64,000 nt of DNA from Ruegeria atlantica (GTDB taxonomy: Bacteria > Pseudomonadota > Alphaproteobacteria > Rhodobacterales > Rhodobacteraceae). Location of the stretch: the NCBI RefSeq assembly GCF_013032505.1, contig NZ_WQCG01000002.1, forward strand, positions 620,001 through 684,000, read 5' to 3'. Below the pieces are notes generated by a model. That model did no database searches. It saw only the letters and a list, made by a program, of their open reading frames with translations, and was not told the DNA's origin. Shown piece by piece: positions 36,437 to 45,000 of the stretch. Each line of letters starts with the position of its first letter. Within the stretch, counting starts at the first letter, position 1. Made by a program: the position numbers and the translations under genes.

Positions 36437-36958
36437 GTGAGTGGTTTTCTACCCGTAAAACGCCTTGTTTCGGCGGCATTCGCTGTTTTCCTAACGGTGT
36501 TTGGTGGCTTGGCTGCCAGCGCGCAGGATAAACGTGGCCCCGTTACAAATTTACCCCTCCCACGGTTCGTTTCGATGAAAGCCGCCGAAGGCAATGTGCG
36601 CCGCGGCCCATCCCTGACCCACCGAATCGATTGGGTTTTCAAACGGCGCGGTATGCCGCTGCAGATCACCGCAGAATACGGGAACTGGCGCAGGGTTCAG
36701 GACCGTGACGGAGCAGGAGGATGGGTACATTATGCCCTTTTGTCAGGTGTTCGAACGGTGTTGGTCGACGCCGAATTGCTGACCGTTTACACAAGCCCCG
36801 ACGCAAATGCGCCGATCAGCGCACAGTTTGAAACGGGCGTTGTCGCGCGCCTGGGAAGTTGTTCGCTGGACTGGTGCCAGATTTCTGCGGGCGGATATCG
36901 CGGCTGGGCGCAGAAAACAAACCTTTGGGGCGTCGACCCTGCCGAAATCCGAGAATAG
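36437..36958 (+). CDS. Exported SH3-domain protein
   Basis: A 173-residue periplasmic protein with a signal peptide (cleavage near ASA/QD) and two bacterial SH3-like units: residues about 40-98 (NVRRGPSLTHRIDWVFKRRG, GGWVHYALLSG) and about 105-165 (LTVYTSPDANAPISAQFETG, GYRGWAQKTNLWG). Proteins of this SH3_4/DUF1058 type occur in most Roseobacters and may bind cell wall. Function unknown. It diverges from the hydroxyacid dehydrogenase and converges on the dehalogenase with a ten-base gap. Confidence 0.82.
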   Translation: MSGFLPVKRLVSAAFAVFLTVFGGLAASAQDKRGPVTNLPLPRFVSMKAAEGNVRRGPSLTHRIDWVFKRRGMPLQITAEYGNWRRVQDRDGAGGWVHYALLSGVRTVLVDAELLTVYTSPDANAPISAQFETGVVARLGSCSLDWCQISAGGYRGWAQKTNLWGVDPAEIRE

Positions 36959-36968
36959 CCTTTGCAGG

Positions 36969-37877
36969 TCAGGATGTACGCGCGATAAAATCGCAGGTCA
37001 GTTTGACCAGTTCCGGACCAACGTCTTCCTGCAAGAAATGGCCCGCATTCGGCAAGATCACATGGGGCTGCCCCACTGCTCCCGGGCACAGCTTTTGGAA
37101 CACAGTATCAATCCCTGCCATGACCTGATCATCGGCCCCGAATGCGGTGAGAACAGGCGTCTGTAGCCCCCGGATCACTTCCCACGCCTGCCGGTTCGGA
37201 CCCGAGGACGGATCGTCAGGCGTCGCCGGAACCAGCATCGGAAACTGCCGTGCCCCGGCCTTGTAACTCTCATCTGGAAATGGGGCGTCATAGGCTGCGA
37301 TAACGTCTTCGGACATGGGCGAAACAGTTCCCCCTTTCAGAATACCACCTGCTGGGAATACCGGGACCTCCTGACTGAACTTGCGCCAGTTCTCGAAAGC
37401 AGCGCCCATTGGCTGATCGCCAGTCGGCAGCGCAGTGTTGGCAACGACGATACGCGCGAACCGATCCGGCATCTCGGCCCACAAACGCAGCCCGATCAGC
37501 CCACCCCAGTCCTGACAAACCAACGTGATGTTACGAAGGTTTGCCTTGCGCAGCCATTCAGCCATCCAGCCGACGTGCCGCTCATATGTGTAGTCGCTTC
37601 GTTCGGTTGGCTTGTCGGAGCGTCCGAATCCAATCAGATCCGGCGCAACAGCGCGATGACCATGTGCGGCGAATCCCGAAACCATATGCCGGTAAAGATA
37701 AGACCAACTAGGTTCACCATGCATCATCAATACGGGATCGGCATCGACCGGTCCTTCATCCACATAATGCACCCGTAATTGTCCGCCTTCGGTGTCATCC
37801 ACTTGCGTGTAATTTGGTGCAAACGGGTAGTCTGAAAGGCCGTCAAACCGGGTATCTGGCGTACGTAAAAACTTCAT
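36969..37877 (-). CDS. Haloalkane dehalogenase-like alpha/beta hydrolase
   Basis: A 302-residue alpha/beta hydrolase very like the DhlA/DhmA class that replaces halogen on short alkanes with hydroxyl. HGEPSWSYLYRHM holds the oxyanion Glu-Pro-Ser-Trp. The nucleophile is Asp in VCQDWGGLIG, with the halide-binding tryptophan next to it. The base histidine is in NAGHFLQEDVG, and FGADDQVM carries the probable acid Asp. The start at 37877 follows AAGGAAG and matches the family N-terminus MKFLRTPDTRF. The natural substrate in a marine bacterium is unknown. Confidence 0.85.
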   Translation of the reverse strand: MKFLRTPDTRFDGLSDYPFAPNYTQVDDTEGGQLRVHYVDEGPVDADPVLMMHGEPSWSYLYRHMVSGFAAHGHRAVAPDLIGFGRSDKPTERSDYTYERHVGWMAEWLRKANLRNITLVCQDWGGLIGLRLWAEMPDRFARIVVANTALPTGDQPMGAAFENWRKFSQEVPVFPAGGILKGGTVSPMSEDVIAAYDAPFPDESYKAGARQFPMLVPATPDDPSSGPNRQAWEVIRGLQTPVLTAFGADDQVMAGIDTVFQKLCPGAVGQPHVILPNAGHFLQEDVGPELVKLTCDFIARTS

Positions 37878-38145
37878 GCTCTTCCTTTCAAATTTTTCCA
37901 CCTCGGGTCGCCACACGGGACCTTCACGCACCTAACCTTTTGCGAACAATTGGGTTTCAGAACGCGCTTACCACAGGGACAGGTTCCAAGTACGCCCCAT
38001 CGCGACACAAACCTCTTGGCAAAATCAAAGGACCCGATCACAGCAGAATTGAACACCACTCCTACAAAAACAAGCGGCTCTCAGATCTGTAATTGGCCCC
38101 TTTCGATTTTTTTCAAACCGCACTCATTTTTTTGTCGGAAAGGTC

Positions 38146-38174
38146 TTGAACCCGCCGATCAACAATCGTAGACA
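38146..38174 (+). promoter_or_regulatory. Likely promoter of tRNA-Gln
   Basis: TTGAAC at 38146-38151 and TAGACA at 38169-38174 are separated by 17 bases and would start transcription a few bases before the tRNA at 38187. Spacing and -35 box are good; the -10 box is weak. Confidence 0.4.
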
Positions 38175-38186
38175 GCGCCTCACCGT

Positions 38187-38261
38187 TGGGGTGTAGCCAA
38201 GTGGTAAGGCAGCGGTTTTTGGTACCGTGTATCGTAGGTTCGAATCCTACCACCCCAGCCA
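38187..38261 (+). tRNA. tRNA-Gln (anticodon TTG)
   Basis: 75 bases including the encoded CCA. Acceptor TGGGGTG pairs perfectly with CACCCCA. D-stem GCC/GGC. The anticodon stem closes a seven-base loop TTTTGGT with anticodon TTG. The T-arm TAGG-TTCGAAT-CCTA is intact. It stands alone, with about 440 gene-free bases downstream. Confidence 0.97.
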
Positions 38262-38703
38262 CCTTCTCCAGAAATTTTACCATACGGTATGAATCGCAAC
38301 TTGTCCGGTTAGAATGCCAACTTTTGTCAGGCGAGAACGCAACTTTCAGCGGATTTGATGGTGGGCTCTCGGCCCATTTGGCTGATTTGAAAACTTCCAA
38401 AAACCAACGCGGCACATGCGGCCTAGTGGCTTAGACATCGGCACCTGGCCAAAAAGCGGAAGTTCGCTGCAATTGCGAATGAAGCAAGCCGGTCAGTGAA
38501 AAGCAGACATTGCGCACACGAGCTTCATCGAACCGGTATAATCCCTGACCTGACCGGTCGCCTCGAAAACGTTCAGCGGGCATCCTTTGCCAATCAAACA
38601 AGTAAAATTCCTCGAACTGTTAGAGAACAGGTGAGCATCGGAGCACCGGACATTTAGTGCGGTCAAAAGAGTAATCTGATGAGTTTTTCGATTTTTTTCA
38701 TTG
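38262..38703. other. Gene-free region between tRNA-Gln and the agl-like operon
   Basis: About 440 bases with only short frames lacking start signals. A CATAC-G-GTATG palindrome occurs at 38281-38291. The region should contain the promoter of the LacI-led operon near its right end. No copy of the tRNA 3' end (attachment-site duplication) was found in it by eye. Confidence 0.5.
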
Positions 38704-38719
38704 CCGAAACCGGTTTCGG
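38704..38719. promoter_or_regulatory. LacI-family operator
   Basis: ccgaaaccggtttcgg is a perfect 16-bp palindrome with the central CG and GAAACC/GGTTTC half-sites typical of LacI/GalR-type regulators. It lies 18-33 bases before the start of the adjacent lacI-type gene, so the regulator probably represses its own operon. Confidence 0.8.
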
Positions 38720-38736
38720 AGCGAACAAATAGTGAA

Positions 38737-39897
38737 ATGAGACCGAATCCCAGTCTACTGAAGCGCGAATCTTCGCTCCGTCGCGATCCCTCCTCCCGAA
38801 GGGTGAAGCTGGACGAGTTGGCTGATCACCTCGGTCTTTCAAAGAGCACCGTGTCGCGCGCTTTGAACGGGTATTCCGACATCTCAGACTCCACCAGAAA
38901 ACGGGTCGAAACTACTGCAAGGAAGATGGGCTATCGCCCGCTTAGCCACGCGCAGGCGATCCGCACAGGGAAAGTGCGTGCAATTGCGATGGTCATTAAC
39001 AGCGGGGAACCGGACCGGCATAATCCGTTTCTGCAGGACTTTCTGGCAGGCGCTTGCGAAGGTGCCAGCGCATTCGATTGGACGATGACTATCTCAACGG
39101 CCAAGTCCGAAGAGGATATGCTCAACGTTCTGGGGCGCCTTGTGGAAGAGCGCAAAGCGGATGGGTTTATTCTGCCCAGAACGGAAGTCGACGACCCTCG
39201 TATCAAGTATCTAAGTGCGTTGAATGTTCCATTCATACTCTACGGTCGAACAGGATACGGGCAGGCGGACACTTACAGCGATACATCTTGGTTTGATATC
39301 TCAGGTGAGACGGCAATCCGTAGCGCAGTCAGCCGTTTGAGCGGCTTTGGCCATCGTCGCATCGGCTTTGTCGGCAGCGATCCGAAATTCAACTACAGCC
39401 ACCTTCGACGCGATGGCTATCTCGAAGGTCTGAGGGCCGCTGGCCTGCCCATCGATCCTGAACTGATCCGCGAGGGCGCGCGCACCCGTGATGAAGGAGC
39501 AATCCAGGCGCGAGCTTTGATGGAATTGCAGAATCCGCCGACCGGGATCGTTTTTGCGACTGATCTGGCGGCATTGGGATCATACACTGTTTGCGCCGAG
39601 TTTGGCCTGCAAATCGGTCAGGATGTCTCGATCCTTGGTTATGACGGCATACCCGAAAGCCAATACGTCAGCCCGGGTCTTACGACATTCAGCGTCGATT
39701 CACAGCGGGCTGGCGAACGCCTTGCTGAAATGCTCATACGGCAAACCCGTGGAGAAGCACCGGAAAGCCTGCGTGAGTTGGGCGAAGCCGTTCTTTTGGA
39801 ACGGGAATCCGATGGACCACCGCGCCTGACACCTGAAGAGCTGGCACGAAAAATTACACAATTCAAAAATGGAAATCGGGGAGGAGACCGATCATGA
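38737..39897 (+). CDS. LacI-family repressor (AglR-like)
   Basis: A 386-residue regulator. The helix-turn-helix is at VKLDELADHLGLSKSTVSRA with hinge helix region RVETTARKMGYRPLSHAQAI. The periplasmic-binding-protein-like ligand domain follows (VINSGEPDRHNPF, HRRIGFVGSDPKFNY, IVFATDLAALG, VSILGYDGIPES). A longer-than-usual basic N-terminal stretch (about 25 residues) precedes the HTH if the ATG at 38737 is used; a TTG at 38701 would run through the operator and is unlikely. It overlaps the binding-protein gene by four bases, so it is co-transcribed with the sugar transporter it should control. Confidence 0.88.
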   Translation: MRPNPSLLKRESSLRRDPSSRRVKLDELADHLGLSKSTVSRALNGYSDISDSTRKRVETTARKMGYRPLSHAQAIRTGKVRAIAMVINSGEPDRHNPFLQDFLAGACEGASAFDWTMTISTAKSEEDMLNVLGRLVEERKADGFILPRTEVDDPRIKYLSALNVPFILYGRTGYGQADTYSDTSWFDISGETAIRSAVSRLSGFGHRRIGFVGSDPKFNYSHLRRDGYLEGLRAAGLPIDPELIREGARTRDEGAIQARALMELQNPPTGIVFATDLAALGSYTVCAEFGLQIGQDVSILGYDGIPESQYVSPGLTTFSVDSQRAGERLAEMLIRQTRGEAPESLRELGEAVLLERESDGPPRLTPEELARKITQFKNGNRGGDRS

Positions 39898-41249
39898 AAC
39901 TTACACCAAAGGCATCTCGACTGATGCTTGGCACATCGCTGGCGCTGGCCTTGGCAGCCGTGTCAGCACAGGCAGATACAATTCGTTTCTGGACAACTGA
40001 GGAGCAACCAGAGCGGCTGGCCAAACAACAGGAAATGGCGGACCAGTTCAAAGCGGAAACCGGCACCACCGTTGAGGTGATCCCGGTCACCGAGACCGAT
40101 CTGGGCACACGAGCGACCGCAGCCTTCGCTGCAGGCGACCTGCCAGATGTGGTCTATCATCCGTTGCAATACGCCCTGCCTTGGGCCGAAGCAGGTATCC
40201 TTGACACCGAAGCTGCGACAGAAGTGATCGAAGAGCTGGGTGCCGACACATTTGCGCCTGGCGCGTTGGGTATGGCGGCCTTTAATGGTGAAACAGCCTC
40301 AGTACCGGTCGATGGTTGGACGCAAATGGTTGTCTACCGCAAAGACCTGTTTGACGAAGCCGGGCTGGATGCGCCCAACTCATTTGACAGCGTATTGGCT
40401 GCGCTGGAAAAACTGCACAACCCGCCGGAAATGTACGGCTTTGTTGCGGCGACCAAAGTTGATGAGAACTTTATGAGCCAGGTGCTGGAGCATGTGTTCC
40501 TCGCCAATGGCGTCTCGCCGGTTGGCGCTGATGGTTTCCAGCCACTGGATGAGGCCAAGACAACTGAAGTTCTGGACTTCTACAAAGCAATCTCAAAAGC
40601 GTCGCCTCCAGGTGAGCTGTACTGGAAGCAATCGCGAGAGCTCTATTTCGACGGCAAGGCCGCGATGATCATTTGGTCTCCCTTCATTCTGGATGAACTG
40701 GCCGGATTACGTGACAGCGCTCCGCCAACAATTAGCGACGATCCGACTTCAAGCGAATTGGCGAGCAAGACTGGAATCGTCACCAATTTCTCTGGCCCGT
40801 CCAACCCAGATGGCGCAGCCTGGGGTGATGTGCGGTATTTCGGTATTACCAACGATGCGGATACTGATGCAGCGATAGAATTCGTGAAATTCGCGATGGA
40901 TGACGGGTACACACAAACTCTGGCAATTGCGCCTGAGGGAAAATTCCCTGTTCGTCGCGGCAACGCCGACAATCCGACAGCCTTTTCTGAAGCATGGGCC
41001 GAGCTGCCTGTAGGCGTTGACCGCAAGGCCCCCCTGGGTGAGCTTTATGACCAAGCGATGATCGACGAAATCGTGGGCGGTCTGGACGTTGCACAGCGCT
41101 GGGGTGTGGCTGAGGGTCAGTTGGCGCTGGCGTCAAAAATGATCAACAGTCAGGCCATCAACCGCATCGTCCGTCAGTACATTGATGACGAGATTGACGC
41201 GGCCGCGGCGGTGGCAGCCATGAACGACGAGCTGGCCAAAGTTCAGTAA
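39894..41249 (+). CDS. Sugar/osmolyte ABC transporter binding protein (AglE-like)
   Basis: A 451-residue periplasmic solute-binding protein of the family 1 sugar type (MalE/AglE/UgpB). The signal peptide is cut near VSAQA. The mature start DTIRFWTTEEQPERLAKQQEMADQFK is typical, and several tryptophans and acidic residues suited to sugar binding occur (VPVDGWTQMVVYRKDLFDEAG, GELYWKQSRELYFDGKAAMI). The cargo is inferred from the glycosidase in the operon: a small glucoside or mannoside. A UUCG hairpin follows the stop. Confidence 0.9.
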   Translation: MKLTPKASRLMLGTSLALALAAVSAQADTIRFWTTEEQPERLAKQQEMADQFKAETGTTVEVIPVTETDLGTRATAAFAAGDLPDVVYHPLQYALPWAEAGILDTEAATEVIEELGADTFAPGALGMAAFNGETASVPVDGWTQMVVYRKDLFDEAGLDAPNSFDSVLAALEKLHNPPEMYGFVAATKVDENFMSQVLEHVFLANGVSPVGADGFQPLDEAKTTEVLDFYKAISKASPPGELYWKQSRELYFDGKAAMIIWSPFILDELAGLRDSAPPTISDDPTSSELASKTGIVTNFSGPSNPDGAAWGDVRYFGITNDADTDAAIEFVKFAMDDGYTQTLAIAPEGKFPVRRGNADNPTAFSEAWAELPVGVDRKAPLGELYDQAMIDEIVGGLDVAQRWGVAEGQLALASKMINSQAINRIVRQYIDDEIDAAAAVAAMNDELAKVQ

Positions 41250-41262
41250 TCAACCAGCACCT

Positions 41263-41284
41263 GCAGCGGCGTTCGCGCCGCTGC
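41263..41284 (+). promoter_or_regulatory. UUCG-capped hairpin after the binding-protein gene
   Basis: GCAGCGGCG, TTCG, CGCCGCTGC: a perfect 9-bp GC-rich stem with the very stable UUCG tetraloop, 13 bases after the binding-protein stop and 22 before the permease start. There is no T-run after it, so RNA stabilisation or ribosome spacing is likelier than termination. It would raise binding protein over permease, as in the maltose operon. Confidence 0.8.
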
Positions 41285-41306
41285 TCGCAACCCTTCGAGG
41301 TATCCC

Positions 41307-42539
41307 ATGTCTTCGGCCACCCCACCGACCGGAACCGGGGCTCTTGCCAAACGCGAGGCGCGTCTGGCCTGGGCGCTGCTGGCTCCGACCGTGATCAGCG
41401 TGTCGCTTGTGGTGATCCTGCCCTTGCTGGCGATCATCTGGATCAGCTTCAAGCCGTTTACCCTGTCCGACCTGCGCCCGCCTGCTCCGGTTGTCCGTGA
41501 AAGCCTGCGCGGCTCTGGTGACGATCTGCGGATCGAATACCGCCTGCGTAACTCCAGCCAGGAAATCGCCGTCGAAGGCGTGACCCTGAGTGATGTGCTG
41601 CCCGACGGCGTTGCTGTGGGCGAAGTCACGGCCCCCTGTGTTCTGGACGGGAAGGATTTGTTCTGCAATTTCGGAACCTTAGACGGCGGCCAGCGTGAGC
41701 GTATCCGCATCCCGGTCACGGTCGACGGCGATCCTGGCGCATTCGAGGAAATTGTTGAAGGATCCGAACCGCGCCTCACCGGCAGCGGCCCGAACGTTCT
41801 GACCAACTTTGAATTCAGCCTCGAAAATTTTGCCCGTGTCTTTGACGGCTCGGAGTTCTGGGGCGTGCTCTGGGTCACGCTGTTCTACACAGTCTTCGGC
41901 ACGATTGGCGCCCTGGTCATGGGCTTGTTCGCTGCTTTGCTATTGAACAAAAGCTTTAGGGGTCAGGGGTTCATTCGTGGCCTCTACCTGTTCCCCTATG
42001 TCGCCCCTGTCATCGCCGTCGCATTCACCTGGGTGACGCTTTTCGACCCTTTCTCGGGCTCGGCAAACGCCTTGCTGGTGCAGATGGGGCTGAGTAGCGA
42101 GCCGATCAACTTCTTCGGTGAACGTCCGCTGGCGCTGATCATGGTCACAGTGTTCGAGATCTGGCGCTACTTCCCACTGTCCTTCCTGTTCATTCTGGCC
42201 CGGATGCAGTCCATCGATTCCAGCATGTACGAGGCCGCCGATATGGACGGGGCATCTCCGTTCCAAAAGTTCTGGCTGCTGAGCATCCCACAATTGTTGG
42301 GCATTCTGTCAGTACTGTTCCTGCTGCGCTTCATTTGGACGTTCAACAAGTTCGACGACATTTTCCTGCTGACCGGCGGCAATGCGGGCACCCGCACGCT
42401 GACCGTCAACGTCTATGAACAGGCTTTTGCGATCTCGAACATCGGTGCAGGTGCAGCGGTGGCCGTAGTGATCCTGGTGTGCCTGATCGCCTTCAGCTTT
42501 GTCTTCTTCCGCTTCATCAGCCGTGAGGAGGGTCTGTGA
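41307..42539 (+). CDS. ABC sugar permease with inserted periplasmic beta-domain (AglF-like)
   Basis: A 410-residue inner-membrane permease. After the first helix (residues about 21-48) an insert of about 110 residues (55-165) faces the periplasm. It reads like a DUF11/Ig-like beta-domain (EYRLRNSSQEIAVEGVTLSDV, LPDGVAVGEVTAPC, FCNFGTLDGGQRERIRIPVT) with two cysteines (C111, C120) that could pair. Then come the normal five helices and the EAA loop (YEAADMDGASPFQKFWLLSIP). Large periplasmic loops are known in MalF. The end overlaps the next permease by one base. Confidence 0.88.
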   Translation: MSSATPPTGTGALAKREARLAWALLAPTVISVSLVVILPLLAIIWISFKPFTLSDLRPPAPVVRESLRGSGDDLRIEYRLRNSSQEIAVEGVTLSDVLPDGVAVGEVTAPCVLDGKDLFCNFGTLDGGQRERIRIPVTVDGDPGAFEEIVEGSEPRLTGSGPNVLTNFEFSLENFARVFDGSEFWGVLWVTLFYTVFGTIGALVMGLFAALLLNKSFRGQGFIRGLYLFPYVAPVIAVAFTWVTLFDPFSGSANALLVQMGLSSEPINFFGERPLALIMVTVFEIWRYFPLSFLFILARMQSIDSSMYEAADMDGASPFQKFWLLSIPQLLGILSVLFLLRFIWTFNKFDDIFLLTGGNAGTRTLTVNVYEQAFAISNIGAGAAVAVVILVCLIAFSFVFFRFISREEGL

Positions 42540-43747
42540 TGCGCAAAGGGTATCTTACTGCGCCGGTTCTGGGCGCGCTGTGGCTTGTAGTGGTCGCCAC
42601 CACCGTTGCCATCACCATGTCGTTTTCAACCGGGGCCGCTTTTCGCCCGCAAGTCCTGCTCTGCCTGATCTGGGGCGCAATTGCCGGGCTGGTGTATGTC
42701 CGCTTTCCCGCGCAGCGTGCGCCGGCCCGCCTCGGCATATCAGCGTTGTTGGGCCTGTCTGGGTTGACCGGGTTTGGCCCGGTTCTGATCGGTTCGGACA
42801 CATCCCTGCAGGCTGTTGCGGTCACAGTTATCGCCATGGCCGTCGTCATGCACCTTTCCTTGGCGGCGATCCTGAAAGAAACGCCATTTGGAGAGCTCAC
42901 GCGCCATGAATACGAAGAGGCAGTGATCCGCTTCTGCACAGGGTTCGGGTACATATTCTTCACAGCAATCGTCGTGATCCCGTTCTACGTGATGGTCATG
43001 ACCAGCCTGAAATCTCAGCAGGCATTGTTGCAGAACCCGTTAGACTTCTCGGTCGACCTGTCTCAGGGCACCGAACTTTTCCGCAGCTACACCGAACTGT
43101 TCCGCGATTTCAATTTCGGTACATACCTATGGACCTCGCTGTACGTCTCGGTCCTGACGGTATTCATCACGCTTCTGTTCAGCGTGCCCGGAGCTTACGC
43201 GGTGGCGCGGTTCCGGTTTCAGGGTCAAAAGGCGTTCTCGCGTTCGATCTTGTTGATCTACATGGTGCCGATGATCGTTCTGGCACTCCCGATCTATATC
43301 GCCTTCTCACTGACCGGGCTGCGCAACTCGATCCTCGGGATTGTCATGATCTATCCGGTCACCACTATCCCGGTGGCACTGTACATGCTGCAAGGATATT
43401 TCCGGGGTTTGCCGACCGAGGTGGAGGAGGCCGGATTGATGGACGGGTTGTCGCGTCTGGCGGTGATCTGGAAGATCACCCTGCCCCTCAGCCTGCCGGC
43501 ACTGGCATCGGTCTCGCTCTATGTCTTCATGATCGCTTGGAACGAATTCCTGCTGGCCTTCATGCTGCTGGATGACCCGTCGAAATTCACTCTGACCCGA
43601 GGGGTCACGATGCTGAACTCCTCAGAAATTCCCCGTCAGCACCTGATGGCCGGTGCCGTGATCGCCACCGTTCCGATCATGGCGCTGTTCCTGGGGCTTG
43701 AACGTTTCATGACCAAGGGCCTCACAGCGGGGTCTGTCAAAGGATGA
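42539..43747 (+). CDS. ABC sugar permease with extra N-terminal helices (AglG-like)
   Basis: A 402-residue permease, about 120 longer than the common type. The extra N-terminal part (residues 1-130) holds about four hydrophobic segments (VLGALWLVVVATTVAITMSF, VLLCLIWGAIAGLVYV, and two further on). The standard first helix (FFTAIVVIPFYVMVMTSLK) follows, then the EAA loop EEAGLMDGLSRLAVIWKITLP. Rhizobial AglG is also long, which supports the agl-type assignment. The ATG at 42539 sits in a TGATG junction. Its stop overlaps the glycosidase start by four bases. Confidence 0.87.
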   Translation: MRKGYLTAPVLGALWLVVVATTVAITMSFSTGAAFRPQVLLCLIWGAIAGLVYVRFPAQRAPARLGISALLGLSGLTGFGPVLIGSDTSLQAVAVTVIAMAVVMHLSLAAILKETPFGELTRHEYEEAVIRFCTGFGYIFFTAIVVIPFYVMVMTSLKSQQALLQNPLDFSVDLSQGTELFRSYTELFRDFNFGTYLWTSLYVSVLTVFITLLFSVPGAYAVARFRFQGQKAFSRSILLIYMVPMIVLALPIYIAFSLTGLRNSILGIVMIYPVTTIPVALYMLQGYFRGLPTEVEEAGLMDGLSRLAVIWKITLPLSLPALASVSLYVFMIAWNEFLLAFMLLDDPSKFTLTRGVTMLNSSEIPRQHLMAGAVIATVPIMALFLGLERFMTKGLTAGSVKG

Positions 43748-45000
43748 CACAGATGAACCAACATACGAACCCTGACCGCGAGGCGCGCAATATCCTGATT
43801 GCCAACGATCGCGGCGGCTACACCATCCCGACCGAAGGTCTGTACCCATACCAGTGGAACTGGGACAGCGCGATTGCCGCGCTTGGCTTTGCCCAGTTCG
43901 ACCTCGACCGCGCCTGGACTGAGATCGAGACGCTGTTCACCGGGCAATGGGCAGATGGCATGGTTCCGCATATCCTTTTCCACCAGCAGGATGAAGGGTA
44001 TTTCCCCGGTCCCGATGTTTGGGGATGCAATGGCCCGATCCCGTCTTCGGGCATCATCCAACCCCCCATTGCTGCGACCATGGCACGTAAAATCTGGGAA
44101 CAGGATACCGCGTTTGGGGATACTCGCGTGAAGGAGCTATTCCCTAAACTGTTGGCGTGGCATCGTTGGATCATGAAATGGCGCCTTGATGAATTCGGTG
44201 CCGTTTGCACGACCCATCCGTGGGAGGCAGGTCGCGACAACGCCCCTGATTGGGACAACTCCATGGCGCGCATGGATGCGTCGGATGTTGGGGAATACCA
44301 GCGCCGCGACACCAGCCACGTAAACAGCGACGACCGGCCTACAAAGTTCGATTACGACCGATACATCAAGCTGGTTCAGATCGGCAGAGATGCGGGATGG
44401 GACCAGCAAGCCCTATTGTCCCTGAACCCGTTCCGCGTTGCGGACCCGACGATGACCTTCACCACATTACGCGCCGCCCGGGATTTGCTGGTGATCAGCG
44501 AAAAGCTCGGGCTGGAGGCTGAGGGCTTGATTGCGGATATTGAGAAGCTGGAATCCGGCGCGCGCTCGCTTTGGAACGAGGACCTTGGGAGCTTCGACTC
44601 CCGTGACGCGCATACCGGGGAGATGGCCGACAGTATTTCCAACGCGTCATACTTGTGTTGGTACGCTGGCATGGAGTCCGATCGGATGCTTAAGGGATTG
44701 AAATCAGTTCTGGAAACTGTGCCTTACCCCGTTCCTAGCTATGATCCGGATATGCCGAAATTCGACGCACGTCGATACTGGCGAGGTCCGACCTGGGCCT
44801 TCATGAACATGATGATCGGGTTTGGCCTGGCGGATATGGGGCATGCACAACAGGCAGAACAGCTGCGCCAGAAAACTGCCGAATTGATATCCGGTTATGG
44901 GTTCGCAGAATACTTCGACCCAAAAACCGGCAGCCCTGCGGGTGGCCAGGCATTCACGTGGACAGCCGCTGTCTGGCTTCACTGGGCAGGGAGGGCCTGA
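43744..45000 (+). CDS. GH63 / mannosylglycerate hydrolase-like glycoside hydrolase
   Basis: A 418-residue cytoplasmic (alpha/alpha)6-barrel enzyme without signal peptide. The motifs YPYQWNWDSAIAALG, THPWEAGRDNAPDWDNSM (candidate acid D165), YWRGPTWAFMNMMIGFGL and EYFDPKTGSPAGGQAFTWTA (candidate base E389) are those of the GH63 branch containing mannosylglycerate and glucosylglycerate hydrolases. In family terms it releases the sugar from a small glycosylated osmolyte. It takes the place of the GH13 enzyme AglA in the agl order, between permease and ATPase. A trehalase-like or glucosylglycerol activity remains possible. Confidence 0.82.
   Translation: MTQMNQHTNPDREARNILIANDRGGYTIPTEGLYPYQWNWDSAIAALGFAQFDLDRAWTEIETLFTGQWADGMVPHILFHQQDEGYFPGPDVWGCNGPIPSSGIIQPPIAATMARKIWEQDTAFGDTRVKELFPKLLAWHRWIMKWRLDEFGAVCTTHPWEAGRDNAPDWDNSMARMDASDVGEYQRRDTSHVNSDDRPTKFDYDRYIKLVQIGRDAGWDQQALLSLNPFRVADPTMTFTTLRAARDLLVISEKLGLEAEGLIADIEKLESGARSLWNEDLGSFDSRDAHTGEMADSISNASYLCWYAGMESDRMLKGLKSVLETVPYPVPSYDPDMPKFDARRYWRGPTWAFMNMMIGFGLADMGHAQQAEQLRQKTAELISGYGFAEYFDPKTGSPAGGQAFTWTAAVWLHWAGRA

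Noticed and set aside
38187..38703. Genomic-island attachment site at tRNA-Gln
   Set aside because: No integrase gene and no repeat of the tRNA 3' end was found in the window.
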